Source: Bacillota bacterium
GTDB lineage: Bacteria; Bacillota; Clostridia; Lachnospirales; Lachnospiraceae
Assembly: GCA_023410575.1 (NCBI GenBank)
Contig: JAEYPP010000054.1
Coordinates: 3,254-67,253 of the forward strand
Direction of reading: 5' to 3'
Length of the DNA stretch: 64,000 nt
The notes under the pieces are model-generated. The model was not told the origin of the DNA. It saw only the letters and a program-made list of their open reading frames with translations, and searched no databases. This document shows, piece after piece, positions 50,140 to 59,559 of the stretch. Each line of letters starts with the position of its first letter. Position 1 is the first letter of the stretch. The position numbers and the translations under genes were made by a program.

Positions 50140-52803
50140 CTATTTCAAGCGAATTGCAAATGGTTTTAACTTTACAAAGTATTCAACAACAGCAAGAGCA
50201 TCAATCGAGTCAATTTTAGAATCTCCTGTAACGTTATACGTTAAAATTAACTCTGAATTCACTTCTACCGTAGATTTTCTTAGCCATAAACTCACCATAT
50301 TTAAAGCATCCTGCGCATCAATTACAGAGTCCTTATTCGTATCTGCAAAATTAATTGACTCCAATGGTTCTGATGTATAACTATAGTAATTCTGAGAATC
50401 AATTAACTCTTCCATTGTAGTTGCGCTATCTACTAACATAATGTAAGTAGTAACACCTGAATAGGTTGAAAAATCGTTTGAATAATAAAGTTTCGAATAA
50501 GTATTATGTTCTGACTGAAAACCTAAGCCAGTGTTCATTTCACTTAAGCCTGTAATCGTTACCTTAACTGCTTTCTTATTAGCAGGAATCCAATCACTTC
50601 CATCACCCTGATATAATATAGTGGCAGCAATATCAAGTGAATTTAAAGTTATTTCATGAACTGGAGTTAGGTCTATATATGAAATAATTGCTTCTGAATC
50701 TTTCATCTGTCGACATGAACTTAAGGTAAAAGATAGTTTGTCTTCTGTTGAAAAAGGTTCTCGAATTTTAAAGGTAACATGAACAAAATCTTGTAGTCCC
50801 TCTTGCGTGGATGTAATTTCACCACCATTTAAGATGTCCATATATACAAACCGCAATGCTCCATCATCAGCATTCCAATTCAGTGCTCCACCTAGAATCG
50901 TGGACTCTGTAGTCACGCTTACAACCTCAAGATTTGGATTGTACAAGATTACACCATCAATCATTGTCGCTGCTTCAGTAATAGAACCTAATCGCAAAGT
51001 AATATTGAATTCAGAACCCTTACGATTATCGAGATTACTTGGTACTATTAAAGTTGCTTCTTGTGATGTTATAGCTGGGCTATCTACTTGAACATCACTC
51101 ATATCATAAAGCCCTTTTTTATTTTTTAAGAATCGATCATATGCAACTAAAGCATAGCCTGCTTGTTCTGTTGCCATCTGATCATAGGTACTTCCTGTAT
51201 GGGCAAAACTAAACATACCATCTTTTTCTACTAAATAAGTATATAAATTGGATAAAAGCCAGGAACCATCCTCTGTTATAAATCTTTCATCAGTGGCAGG
51301 GTCAATATTTAAAGCACATAAGGCACAAATCGTCTGTGCTACTGATTCAGAATTTTTCGTTTCCCAAGAAGATAAACCTCCATCTTCTTGTTGTTGTTCT
51401 GATATTGCGGTTAGCCCTCGTTCCACCGCTTCCTTCACTGTCTCATTGGTATTGTAATACTTAGCTAATCCTTGTATTGCCATCATTGTAATATCTGGAT
51501 CTGGAGTTTCTCCACTCAGTGCCCAGCCACCACCATCTATTTCATTATCTAGTATGTATTGAATTAAATTCTCTCTTGTGGTCTGAGTTCCACTACCTTG
51601 AATCGTTGGTATTTCATAATTGCCTGTATCAAAAGCGATTAACGCATAGATAGCTCCATTTATTCCTTGCCAGACTGTATTCTCGTAATTGGCTAATGGC
51701 TGTAATAAATTATAGCCGGCAAAGTCTGCTGGATTCTCTCCTATTGCTGATAAAGCAATGATAACTCGTGAGTATTCTGTAAGTTTTCTTTTATGCAGTA
51801 CTCCATCCTTCTCTTTTACATAAGCAGTTAAATTAGTAAGATATGTATTCTTAAATTGTTCTGTAATCATCCCTGATCTTGCTAATTGTAGTACTGCCCA
51901 CTCTCCACCAACTGAACCACAGATAGGATTGGTAACTGTAGCTAACATAAATTCTGATGTTTTATTAACTACGTCTTCAATGGTATAAGGTAATGTTTTT
52001 AGTGGTGATTTTGTAGGAGTCTCTGATGAATTCATAAATTCATCATAAGCTATCACTAGCTGTTTGGTAGCATTTAAAACCTCATCCTGCGTTGCCGTAG
52101 TACTTAATGCAACATGATAAGCTGACTGATAAGCATTGTTATTAGTACTTAAAAAATCAGGATTATCTCTAACAACCGCCAACTCTCTAATTAAGTCTCC
52201 TTTGTCAGCCTCTGTATAATACGCTTCATTTCCCCATTCTGTAATATAGCCTAAATCAGCTCCATATCCATACAATGTAAATGCCCAACGAATGCATTCC
52301 CCTCCAGAAATGTCATATGCTGCACTACCAACATGAATCATCTCATGATCAACAGTAATCATCCAGCCTGACATCGAGCAATAATCAAATTCACCTAAAT
52401 ATTCGTCATTATTTCCATCATTTCCATCATTGCTTGGTCCACCGTTATCCGTGATATAAGATGGTATATCAACTACTTTGTTCTCAGTATCTTTTATCGC
52501 AGATAGATAAAATGTCCTTTCCTCAACTGAACCACTATACTCATATTCATAACCCAATGTTTCCAATAATCGAAGTGTTACTGAAGCAGCAGTATCCCCC
52601 TCTTGACATTCGACACGTGTTGGCTCTATCAGATATCCTTGTCCAAGTGTTCTTTTTTCCACACATACCGTGACATATTTTTTATCCTCTGATTCTTTAC
52701 CATATACGACCCCGTTTGCATAGATATATGGTACTATGAGACTTGTAATCAATATAGTCATCAAAAGTCTCTTTATCTGGTGTTTTACCTTAAAATTAGG
52801 CAT
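50140..52803 (-). CDS. Secreted transcobalamin-like protein with DUF4430, alpha-barrel, cohesin and dockerin domains
   Basis: 887 residues, secreted (signal 1-33). Domains in order: DUF4430 at about 45-195 (YCSMSGWMITVDHEMIHVG, ECIRWAFTLYGYGADLGYI), an alpha/alpha toroid at about 270-560 with repeated helical hairpins and Gly-Gly-Trp/Gly-Gly-Leu turns (DGGGWALSGETPD, QQEDGGLSSW) as in intrinsic factor and prenyltransferase folds, a cohesin-like sandwich at about 580-720 (SEFNITLRLGSI, LYNPNLEVVS), and a dockerin at 818-883 with two calcium loops (DTNKDSVIDAQD, NVTGDSKIDSID). Mammalian B12 carriers have the same two domains in reverse order (alpha first, beta last). It is the first gene after the cobalamin riboswitch. 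I infer a scavenging protein for cobalamin, docked to the surface through cohesin-dockerin contacts. Confidence 0.82.
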   Translation of the reverse strand: MPNFKVKHQIKRLLMTILITSLIVPYIYANGVVYGKESEDKKYVTVCVEKRTLGQGYLIEPTRVECQEGDTAASVTLRLLETLGYEYEYSGSVEERTFYLSAIKDTENKVVDIPSYITDNGGPSNDGNDGNNDEYLGEFDYCSMSGWMITVDHEMIHVGSAAYDISGGECIRWAFTLYGYGADLGYITEWGNEAYYTEADKGDLIRELAVVRDNPDFLSTNNNAYQSAYHVALSTTATQDEVLNATKQLVIAYDEFMNSSETPTKSPLKTLPYTIEDVVNKTSEFMLATVTNPICGSVGGEWAVLQLARSGMITEQFKNTYLTNLTAYVKEKDGVLHKRKLTEYSRVIIALSAIGENPADFAGYNLLQPLANYENTVWQGINGAIYALIAFDTGNYEIPTIQGSGTQTTRENLIQYILDNEIDGGGWALSGETPDPDITMMAIQGLAKYYNTNETVKEAVERGLTAISEQQQEDGGLSSWETKNSESVAQTICALCALNIDPATDERFITEDGSWLLSNLYTYLVEKDGMFSFAHTGSTYDQMATEQAGYALVAYDRFLKNKKGLYDMSDVQVDSPAITSQEATLIVPSNLDNRKGSEFNITLRLGSITEAATMIDGVILYNPNLEVVSVTTESTILGGALNWNADDGALRFVYMDILNGGEITSTQEGLQDFVHVTFKIREPFSTEDKLSFTLSSCRQMKDSEAIISYIDLTPVHEITLNSLDIAATILYQGDGSDWIPANKKAVKVTITGLSEMNTGLGFQSEHNTYSKLYYSNDFSTYSGVTTYIMLVDSATTMEELIDSQNYYSYTSEPLESINFADTNKDSVIDAQDALNMVSLWLRKSTVEVNSELILTYNVTGDSKIDSIDALAVVEYFVKLKPFAIRLK

Positions 52804-52808
52804 AAGAA

Positions 52809-52842
52809 ATAAACACTCCTTTCCTTACAAAAGTATGTTTAT
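52809..52842 (-). promoter_or_regulatory. RBS-sequestering hairpin of the cobalamin operon
   Basis: ATAAACA (52842-52836) and TGTTTAT (52815-52809) on the minus strand form a perfect 7-bp stem that encloses AAGGAAAGGAG, the ribosome binding site of the 887-residue gene. It lies directly after the riboswitch and there is no terminator between them, so control is probably translational. Confidence 0.6.
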
Positions 52843-52844
52843 AG

Positions 52845-53016
52845 AAAGAACTTGCAGGCAGGTCTCCGGACTTAGCGTCATCCTACTTTCTCACCTTCTC
52901 GCTGTTAAGCAATGGTTTATTGAGATTTCGTCTTCCTTACCGTTGTGTAGGCAGTTCTGGTTTTTCACCAGATTCCCTATTATCTTTTAGCATTCACTAA
53001 AAGCACCTGATTCTTT
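52845..53016 (-). ncRNA. Cobalamin riboswitch (B12 element)
   Basis: Read on the minus strand the family landmarks appear in order: AATAGGGAATCTGGTG (J3/4 region), AAACCAGAACTGCC and CACAACGGTAAG, AAACCATTGC, AGCGAG, and the 3' end AAGTCCGGAGACCTGCC with the closing stem GCAAGTTCTT pairing to AAGAATCAGG at the 5' end. It spans about 170 nt and ends 40 nt before the start codon. Adenosylcobalamin binding would shut down the uptake operon when B12 is abundant. Confidence 0.93.
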
Positions 53017-53062
53017 ACTATTAAATTAATTTGTTACTATGCGCTAGCGTTAGTACTTTACA

Positions 53063-53091
53063 ACTCTATCACTCTTTTCTACTAATGTCAA
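53063..53091 (-). promoter_or_regulatory. Promoter of the cobalamin-uptake operon
   Basis: Minus-strand TTGACA (53091-53086) and TAGAGT (53068-53063) with a 17-bp spacer, placing transcription start about 40 nt before the riboswitch. With the riboswitch it accounts for the gap at 52804-53133. Confidence 0.72.
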
Positions 53092-53133
53092 TAAAGTCTC
53101 CACTTGATCCCTAAAATAACGTAATAAAAATTA

Positions 53134-54747
53134 TTAGTTACTATATCTTGCAGCTAACACTTCAAATACTTTTAAACCGTCCACTGCTGCTGAAGTAATA
53201 CCACCAGCATAACCAGCACCTTCCCCACAAGGATAGATACCTTTAATTTCACTTTCAAGATACTCATTACGATTCATACGAACTGGAGAAGAAGTTCTCA
53301 TCTCAACACCAGATAGAATTGCGTCGGAATCCGCAAATCCAGGAATCATACGTTCAAACGCTAACACACCTTCTACGATGGTCTCACTAACCTCTTCTGG
53401 TAAGCATTCGTGTAAATTAGCTAATTCGTATGCTCCCTTCAAATTAGGTTTTATATGACCTAACTCAACACTCTTTTTCTTTTCCTTAAAGTCTGTAAAT
53501 CGCTGAACTGGAACTTTGCCATGTCCAGTTTGATAGGCTAAAGCTTCATAATATCTCTGAAACTCCATACCACTTAATGGAGTATCCTTCGCCCCAGGAA
53601 TATTCAAAAAGTCTTTATCACCAACAGTTACAATAATTGCACTGTTCGCATTTTCACCAGCACGGTCATGATAACTCATACCATTGACAACAAGTCGCCC
53701 CTCTTCTGACGATGCATTTACCACATAACCTCCTGGACACATACAAAAGGAGTAGACTGCACGACCGTTACTTGCCTGATATGTTACCTTATAATCTGCT
53801 GCAGGGAGTTTGGTATAATCATCTCCATATTGATTTTGGCTAATAATCTCCTGTCTGTGTTCCATACGCACACCAACGGCAAATGCTTTTCTCTCCATCG
53901 GAAGTTGATTGCGATAAAGCATCTCAAACGTATCACGGGCACTATGACCAATTGCTAAAATCAAATCAGAACAAGGCAACGTAAATGTTTTCTTTTCCTT
54001 AAGCTGTTCTAAAACAACTTCTGAAACCTCACCATTGACTGTCTTAATGTCTTCCAACTTCGTGTGAAATAAAACCTCTCCTCCACGTGACTTAATATCT
54101 TCACGCATATTTTTCACAACTTCTCTAAGATGGTCAGTTCCAATGTGTGGCTTATTTAAATATAAGATTTCTTCATTTGCACCATGCTTAACCAATATCT
54201 CTAATACTTTTCGAATACGCCCAAACGTATCTTTTACCATGGTATTAAGCTTTCCATCGGAAAATGTACCCGCACCGCCTTCACCAAACTGAACATTGGA
54301 TTCCGGATCTAAAACATTCGTCTCCCAGAAGGTATCAACATCCTTTACTCGTTCCTCAACACAAGCACCACGTTCCACTAAAATCGGACGGTATCCATAA
54401 AACGCTAGTTGATAGGCACAAAATAATCCTGCAGGTCCACTGCCAACAACGATTGGACGATGTTTCATCAGCTCTTTTCCAGTTACAATAACTCGATATG
54501 CTTTATCATTCGATATCGTAACATTTGGATTTTTTGCTCGTGCTACCACTTTCTCTTCATTTTTTATCTTCACATCTACTGCGTAGATGTACTTTATATC
54601 ATTCTTTTTTCTTGCATCAATCGAACGTTTTTTTATTAAAAGTTCGCGAATTTCCTCTTTATTTACTTTTATCGCCTTTGCGACTGCATGGATTAATTCT
54701 TGTTCTTTATGGTCGATTGGAAGCTTCACTTGATTTACTCGAATCAT
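53134..54747 (-). CDS. FAD-dependent dehydrogenase, COG2509 family
   Basis: About 537 residues. I start at the ATG at 54747 (MIRVNQVKLPI, the conserved family start, AAGGG seven bases before); a longer reading to 54789 lacks a ribosome binding site. An N-terminal 90-residue domain precedes the FAD-binding Rossmann fold, GSGPAGLFCAYQLAFYGYRP near residue 105, and the protein has GEGGAGTFSDGKLNT near residue 155, ILAIGHSARDTFEML near residue 255 and GEGAGYAGGITSAAVDGLK near the end. This family resembles tricarballylate dehydrogenase/HI0933-type flavoproteins and its reaction is unknown. It lies about 40 bp before the cobalamin promoter on the same strand but has no visible link to it. Confidence 0.88.
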   Translation of the reverse strand: MIRVNQVKLPIDHKEQELIHAVAKAIKVNKEEIRELLIKKRSIDARKKNDIKYIYAVDVKIKNEEKVVARAKNPNVTISNDKAYRVIVTGKELMKHRPIVVGSGPAGLFCAYQLAFYGYRPILVERGACVEERVKDVDTFWETNVLDPESNVQFGEGGAGTFSDGKLNTMVKDTFGRIRKVLEILVKHGANEEILYLNKPHIGTDHLREVVKNMREDIKSRGGEVLFHTKLEDIKTVNGEVSEVVLEQLKEKKTFTLPCSDLILAIGHSARDTFEMLYRNQLPMERKAFAVGVRMEHRQEIISQNQYGDDYTKLPAADYKVTYQASNGRAVYSFCMCPGGYVVNASSEEGRLVVNGMSYHDRAGENANSAIIVTVGDKDFLNIPGAKDTPLSGMEFQRYYEALAYQTGHGKVPVQRFTDFKEKKKSVELGHIKPNLKGAYELANLHECLPEEVSETIVEGVLAFERMIPGFADSDAILSGVEMRTSSPVRMNRNEYLESEIKGIYPCGEGAGYAGGITSAAVDGLKVFEVLAARYSN

Positions 54748-54892
54748 TCTTTTACCCTTCTTATTGCTTATATAAGACAATATAACCATTTACTCATAAA
54801 TGTATCAGTAGAATTATAGCATAAGAAGGATAATCCGTCTATGAATTAAGATATTACTACATCTTTATTTTGAACAAATGTTAATTACTACT

Positions 54893-56524
54893 TCACCATT
54901 GGTACACTGAATCCTCTTTGTTTTGAATTTCGCCCTGTAGTTTCAAATCATCAATAACGTAACTTAATACTTTAAAATTGCCTTGATAAGAAACAATATA
55001 TGCGTCATCAAATACTGCCAATATCTTTCCATCTTTGCTCTTAACTAAGATTTCATCGGAACAAATCTTCCCCTCATCCGTAATGCAAATGAGTCTCTGG
55101 TTAATGCGAATAACAACGTCACCGTTTTGCCTATAAAACATCTGATTGTCTGGATATGTATAGAGTTCTCTAAAAGAATCTTGCATAATAAGAGTATCCT
55201 TATAATAAATATTGAATTGCTCTTCCATCATGTCAAAAAATAAAACAACCTCTCCATATTGTCCGACAATGCTTTTATCAAGACGATTCTTGTCTTCCAT
55301 CGGAATAGAGACCACTTCATCTCCTTCTACAGTAAAAATATGTAACATATTATCTTGATAACCATAGAAATTGCGTCCATCTTGCGTATCTATCATACCA
55401 TTCGCAATGATTCCGCTTTTTGACTTAATTTTCTTGCCAAAAAGATCATATACTTTACAATCCGTAAAGTTTCCATCACTACCACATAAATAGTACGATC
55501 CCAGTTTGCTTATTCCAACCCCAGCAATGTTTTGATGATATACTTCCTTGTAATCCTTCGTAATAATATAGTCATCGGTTTCTTGATATCCACAGGAATC
55601 GTTTGGTGCAATATTACATAATATCGTTGCATCATCTTTCGGCCAACATAAAGATTCCATTGTTAAATAAGCTTTCTTTGGGTTTTTAATTCCTAATGAC
55701 TTAAGTACTTTCTCTTTTTTTACACGAACCGTACCATCTTCATAATAGATAAGACTATCATCATATTTTACGGTACGAATCCATTTAAAGTCCTTATTGT
55801 AAATTTCATATTTATTTTCTCCATTTTTAAACCAGTAATACTTCCCATAGGAATATACCATTTTCATATCGGAGCCTAAATCATTGCTCGTTTGAAGACA
55901 CTTTTTATTGCTTAAGTTGTAAGCTTGTACTGTTTGATTTAATTGATCTTTCCAAGCATATGCTAGCACAAGATCATCTAATTTCTTAATTTCGCTATAT
56001 TTACAGGATAAAAGCCATTTCTTATACTTTGGTTGATACCAACCGAAAAAATTCTTATCTTCAGCATCGCTTTGTTGTGATAACAAGCCAATCTCTACAG
56101 GTTCATCCCCATGAATTACCTGAACATATTCTTTTGTTACAGCATTAGGATATTCTTTAATCAAGTTATAATCCTGATCCAAGATAAAAACATTAGCTAT
56201 CGGATCATTGTCTTTATACTGAACCATATTATACTTATAGATAGCAGTACTAACAATATAATATGTTTCACTAGAAGATCCAAACTCTACATTCAATTTC
56301 AAGTTTCCTTTTTTTAGACCTTTGGATTGATTGCTCTTTGCCGTAGTAGCATTCGATGGTTTTCCTGATGGAATGAATACAGATGATACTTTTTCCTCAT
56401 CTTCTAATTGAGTATTCACTGATGTTGTCGAACATAATGATTTATCTTCTCGTATGGAACTATTCATAGAATTAATATTACCTGCAAAAAACAAGAAAGT
56501 TAGTGCAATGAATAAATTTTTCAT
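54893..56524 (-). CDS. Secreted protein, probable beta-propeller, function unknown
   Basis: 543 residues with a signal peptide (MKNLFIALTFLFFAGNINS). There are no catalytic motifs I recognise. The rest is a series of short strands with recurring aromatic-rich pieces (YYIVSTAIYKYN, WYQPKYKKWLLSCKYSEI, NFYGYQDNMLHIFTVEG), spaced about 40-60 residues as in a WD40/PQQ-like beta-propeller. The gene is 100 bp downstream of the sensor kinase and ends the group of permease, ATPase, response regulator and kinase, so it could be a signal sensor or accessory surface protein of that group. Propeller assignment is an inference from strand spacing and aromatics. Confidence 0.65.
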   Translation of the reverse strand: MKNLFIALTFLFFAGNINSMNSSIREDKSLCSTTSVNTQLEDEEKVSSVFIPSGKPSNATTAKSNQSKGLKKGNLKLNVEFGSSSETYYIVSTAIYKYNMVQYKDNDPIANVFILDQDYNLIKEYPNAVTKEYVQVIHGDEPVEIGLLSQQSDAEDKNFFGWYQPKYKKWLLSCKYSEIKKLDDLVLAYAWKDQLNQTVQAYNLSNKKCLQTSNDLGSDMKMVYSYGKYYWFKNGENKYEIYNKDFKWIRTVKYDDSLIYYEDGTVRVKKEKVLKSLGIKNPKKAYLTMESLCWPKDDATILCNIAPNDSCGYQETDDYIITKDYKEVYHQNIAGVGISKLGSYYLCGSDGNFTDCKVYDLFGKKIKSKSGIIANGMIDTQDGRNFYGYQDNMLHIFTVEGDEVVSIPMEDKNRLDKSIVGQYGEVVLFFDMMEEQFNIYYKDTLIMQDSFRELYTYPDNQMFYRQNGDVVIRINQRLICITDEGKICSDEILVKSKDGKILAVFDDAYIVSYQGNFKVLSYVIDDLKLQGEIQNKEDSVYQW

Positions 56525-56625
56525 AACTCCTCCTCAATTTATTATTTCCACCATTTTCTATTTTCTATATGTCAAATCTATGTCCATATTATTACTTATT
56601 CCTTACTAAAATTGTAATATTTTTA

Positions 56626-57978
56626 TCAAAAAACTGGCAAGGAAAACGACATCGTCGTTCCGACTCCAGCAATACTGTCACATTCTATTTGTCCACCATG
56701 CTGCTCAATAATATATTTTGCAATATTTAGCCCTAATCCAGAGCCTGGAATATCGCAAGTCCGGGCTTTATTCCCACGATAAAACATATCAAAGATGAAT
56801 GGCAAGTCTGCTGCTTCAATACCTCTGCCATTATCCTTTATATGAACAATGAGCTGTTGCATTGGTACTGTCAACAGGGAAAATTGTATACTTATTACAG
56901 GTCTTTCACAACCATACTTCATTGCATTATCAATTAAGTTTTGCATCACCTGTGTGATTCGATTAGAATCTATATCAAGTAACACATTCATCGGTAATTC
57001 ATAGGAAAACTTGTAATTTCTCTGCATTACGTCTACTTGATAACCACGAAGCAATGGTTCAAAAAAGTCAACAGCGTAAATCTCATGTTTCTGAATTGAT
57101 AACTGATTTAGTTGTGATTTTGCATGATCGAGAATATCATCGATTAGCTTATTAAGTACAACCGCTTTCGTTAACATTCGTTGTGCATACTCATTGATTT
57201 CCTCTGGAGTCTGAGCCACACCATATAAGATTTGTTCTATATATCCAGTGATTGTAGCAAGTGGAGTTTTTAAATCATGTGAGATACTTGCATACATAGC
57301 ACGTTCTTTTTCTTTTGATTGCATTTCTCGTTCATGGCTATCAGCCAATTCTTCTCTCATTAATTCAAAATCATGACAAAGTGTCCCAATTTCTCCATCA
57401 TAATCATACTTTACTGGAACTTTTAAATTACCTGTCAAAATACTCTTCGTTGAGTTATGTAGATCTTCAATTGGTATAAGTATTTCTTTTTTTTCAAATC
57501 GATATCTTCGAATTAACGTAATTACTGAAAAAATGTAAAGGAGGCAGGGAATAACCATTTGTACTGCTACTCGATTCGTAACTAAACTTTTCTCAATATT
57601 CGAACAATCAACTAGCACAATCTGAGTACCTGCATTAGTTTGAATTGGTACAAGATAAGAATCCACACGTCCAATCCGATGTAAGTCCATTTGTTTTCCA
57701 ACTACAAACTCACTTATTGTACTTTCGAGCACCTTACCATCAAGAGAAAAGACACTATAATCCATAGAAGATTTCTGTTTTGAGGTTTGATTACGATTAG
57801 TTTTTTCTTGTTCTAGTTCATATAATAGAGAATTTACTTCAACACGAATTTTTTTCTCATCAATATTTACTTTTTGATATTTAGTATTAATTACAAATAA
57901 AATACCAAGGAAGCATGTCAACAAAATTATTAAAATAATCGTATTATGTAATAACCTTTTATGAACTAGATTTCCCAT
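56626..57978 (-). CDS. Sensor histidine kinase
   Basis: 450 residues. Two membrane helices (about 13-30 and 140-158) enclose an extracytoplasmic sensor of about 105 residues; a HAMP-like segment follows. The HisKA domain shows the phosphorylated His in YASISHDLKTPLATITGYIE near residue 235, and the ATPase domain has N-box NLIDNAMKYG, G1 IKDNGRGIE and G2 GSGLGLNIAKYI. The response-regulator gene is directly upstream and overlaps by 13 bp, so the pair is made together. The ABC ATPase and permease genes sit just before that pair, which suggests regulation of, or sensing by, the transporter. Confidence 0.92.
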   Translation of the reverse strand: MGNLVHKRLLHNTIILIILLTCFLGILFVINTKYQKVNIDEKKIRVEVNSLLYELEQEKTNRNQTSKQKSSMDYSVFSLDGKVLESTISEFVVGKQMDLHRIGRVDSYLVPIQTNAGTQIVLVDCSNIEKSLVTNRVAVQMVIPCLLYIFSVITLIRRYRFEKKEILIPIEDLHNSTKSILTGNLKVPVKYDYDGEIGTLCHDFELMREELADSHEREMQSKEKERAMYASISHDLKTPLATITGYIEQILYGVAQTPEEINEYAQRMLTKAVVLNKLIDDILDHAKSQLNQLSIQKHEIYAVDFFEPLLRGYQVDVMQRNYKFSYELPMNVLLDIDSNRITQVMQNLIDNAMKYGCERPVISIQFSLLTVPMQQLIVHIKDNGRGIEAADLPFIFDMFYRGNKARTCDIPGSGLGLNIAKYIIEQHGGQIECDSIAGVGTTMSFSLPVF

Positions 57979-58655
57979 TTATACCCTGCTCCCCAAACTG
58001 TCTTAATATAACACGCACCACACTTAACCATCTTTTCACGAATTCTACCGATGTAGACTGTGATTGTATTAATATCAACAAACTCGGAACATCCCCAGAC
58101 ATGATCTAATAATTGCTCTTTTGAGAATACTTGCGATGGATGAGTTGATAAAAAATTTAGTAATTGAAACTCTTTTGAGGTTAGTTCAATTAAGGTACCA
58201 CATACACTTACCTTGTATGCCAATGGATCAATCTCAACTTCTCCAAATCTCCTGATGGTTTTTAATGACTCCACAGGTTTTGAAAATGATACATATCTTC
58301 GAATATGCGACTTTATTCTTGCCACTAATTCTACTAAAGAAAATGGCTTCGTCAGATAATCATCTGCTCCAATCCCAAGAGATAACATCTTATCCATATC
58401 ACTCTTTTTTGCTGATAATATCATGATGGGAGCCATTGAATAACTACGTATTTCACGACACACCTCAAAACCATCCACAACGGGAAGCATTAAGTCCAGT
58501 AAAATCAAATCAGGAACACATGATTTCGCTAAATCAATTCCTTCCCTACCATCTTTTGCAAGATTTACATCAAAACCCTCTTTCATTAGGAAATCCTTGA
58601 TAATTCGCCTTAAATCGCCATCATCTTCAATTAATAATATTTTTTCATTCGCCAT
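57966..58655 (-). CDS. Response regulator, OmpR/PhoB family
   Basis: 229 residues: receiver domain (1-118) with acidic pair EDDGDLRR, phosphorylated Asp in DLILLDLMLPVVDGFEV near residue 53, and Lys in DYLTKPFSL, followed by a winged-helix DNA-binding domain (130-229) ending INTITVYIGRIREKMVKCG and VWGAGYKWEI. All functional residues are present, in contrast to the frameshifted regulator at 34837-35498. It overlaps the kinase gene by 13 bp and starts 80 bp after the ABC ATPase gene. It probably regulates the adjoining ABC genes. Confidence 0.93.
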   Translation of the reverse strand: MANEKILLIEDDGDLRRIIKDFLMKEGFDVNLAKDGREGIDLAKSCVPDLILLDLMLPVVDGFEVCREIRSYSMAPIMILSAKKSDMDKMLSLGIGADDYLTKPFSLVELVARIKSHIRRYVSFSKPVESLKTIRRFGEVEIDPLAYKVSVCGTLIELTSKEFQLLNFLSTHPSQVFSKEQLLDHVWGCSEFVDINTITVYIGRIREKMVKCGACYIKTVWGAGYKWEI

Positions 58656-58735
58656 GGAATTTCTCCTAACTTTAATTCAAGCTATCAATCAACATTTTCG
58701 TCACTAAAAAAGGCTTTTGACTCCTGTTAATTTCT

Positions 58736-59491
58736 TTACCAATTATGCTCCTTTAAAAAAGTAAATATAGTATTCTCTCTCTCATGTCGAGTTTCTGGTG
58801 TATAACGCCCTAGATTAAGATCACCATCAATTCTACCATCAGCAAGATAAAGTAATCTTGTCGCCCTCGTTGCTGCTTTTAAATCATGGGTTACAATAAC
58901 AATGGATTGGCCTTCCTCATTTAAAGCAGTCAAAACATCCAATACTTGTTTTCCCATCGAAGAATTTAGAGAACCTGTAGGTTCATCTCCAAAGATAATC
59001 TTTGCATCACTAATTAATGCCCTAGCAATCGATACTCTTTGCTGCATTCCACCAGAAATTTCAGAAGGATATTTATTAGCTGCTTCTTGTAATTCAAACT
59101 TTTCAAGCAACCCCATTGTCTTTTTGTTAATGGTAGCCTTATCGGCTAACCCATAGCCACAATATGCTATATTTTCAAATACATTCATATCCGTCAACAG
59201 GTTCATATTTTGAAAAATAAAGGATATCTTCTTTTTTCGCATTTCTGCAATTTCTTTCTCACTCTTTTTCGTTACCTCTTCCCCAAGTAGTATTACTTCT
59301 CCCGAGGTTGGCTTGTCCATTGTGGATAACGAATACAATAAAGTTGATTTTCCACTACCACTACTTCCCATTATAATAGTAAAATCCCCTTCGTAAATAG
59401 TTAAATTAATATTTTTTAAAACATTATTCGATGTTTTATCTACAATAAAACTTTTACATAAATTTTTCGTCTCAATCAAAGTATTTTTCAT
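58736..59491 (-). CDS. ABC transporter ATP-binding protein (BceA/MacB type)
   Basis: About 251 residues from the ATG at 59491 (TAGGAG eight bases before); an in-frame ATG six codons upstream overlaps that site. Motifs are Walker A GSSGSGKST near residue 44, the Q-loop FQNMNLLTDMNVFENI, signature ISGGMQQRVSIARALI (one residue off LSGG), Walker B IIFGDEPTGSLN and H-loop VTHDLKAAT. DEPTGSLN replaces the common DEPTGALD and is still a normal Walker B. It energises the 790-residue FtsX-type permease encoded just upstream (50-bp gap). The following two-component pair suggests a BceAB-like peptide-sensing or resistance exporter, though the permease layout differs. Confidence 0.9.
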   Translation of the reverse strand: MKNTLIETKNLCKSFIVDKTSNNVLKNINLTIYEGDFTIIMGSSGSGKSTLLYSLSTMDKPTSGEVILLGEEVTKKSEKEIAEMRKKKISFIFQNMNLLTDMNVFENIAYCGYGLADKATINKKTMGLLEKFELQEAANKYPSEISGGMQQRVSIARALISDAKIIFGDEPTGSLNSSMGKQVLDVLTALNEEGQSIVIVTHDLKAATRATRLLYLADGRIDGDLNLGRYTPETRHERENTIFTFLKEHNW

Positions 59492-59559
59492 AATCAATCT
59501 CCTATTCAATATTAAAACATAAGGTAATAAACAATTCTAGTAAAAGCATAAAGATTTCA

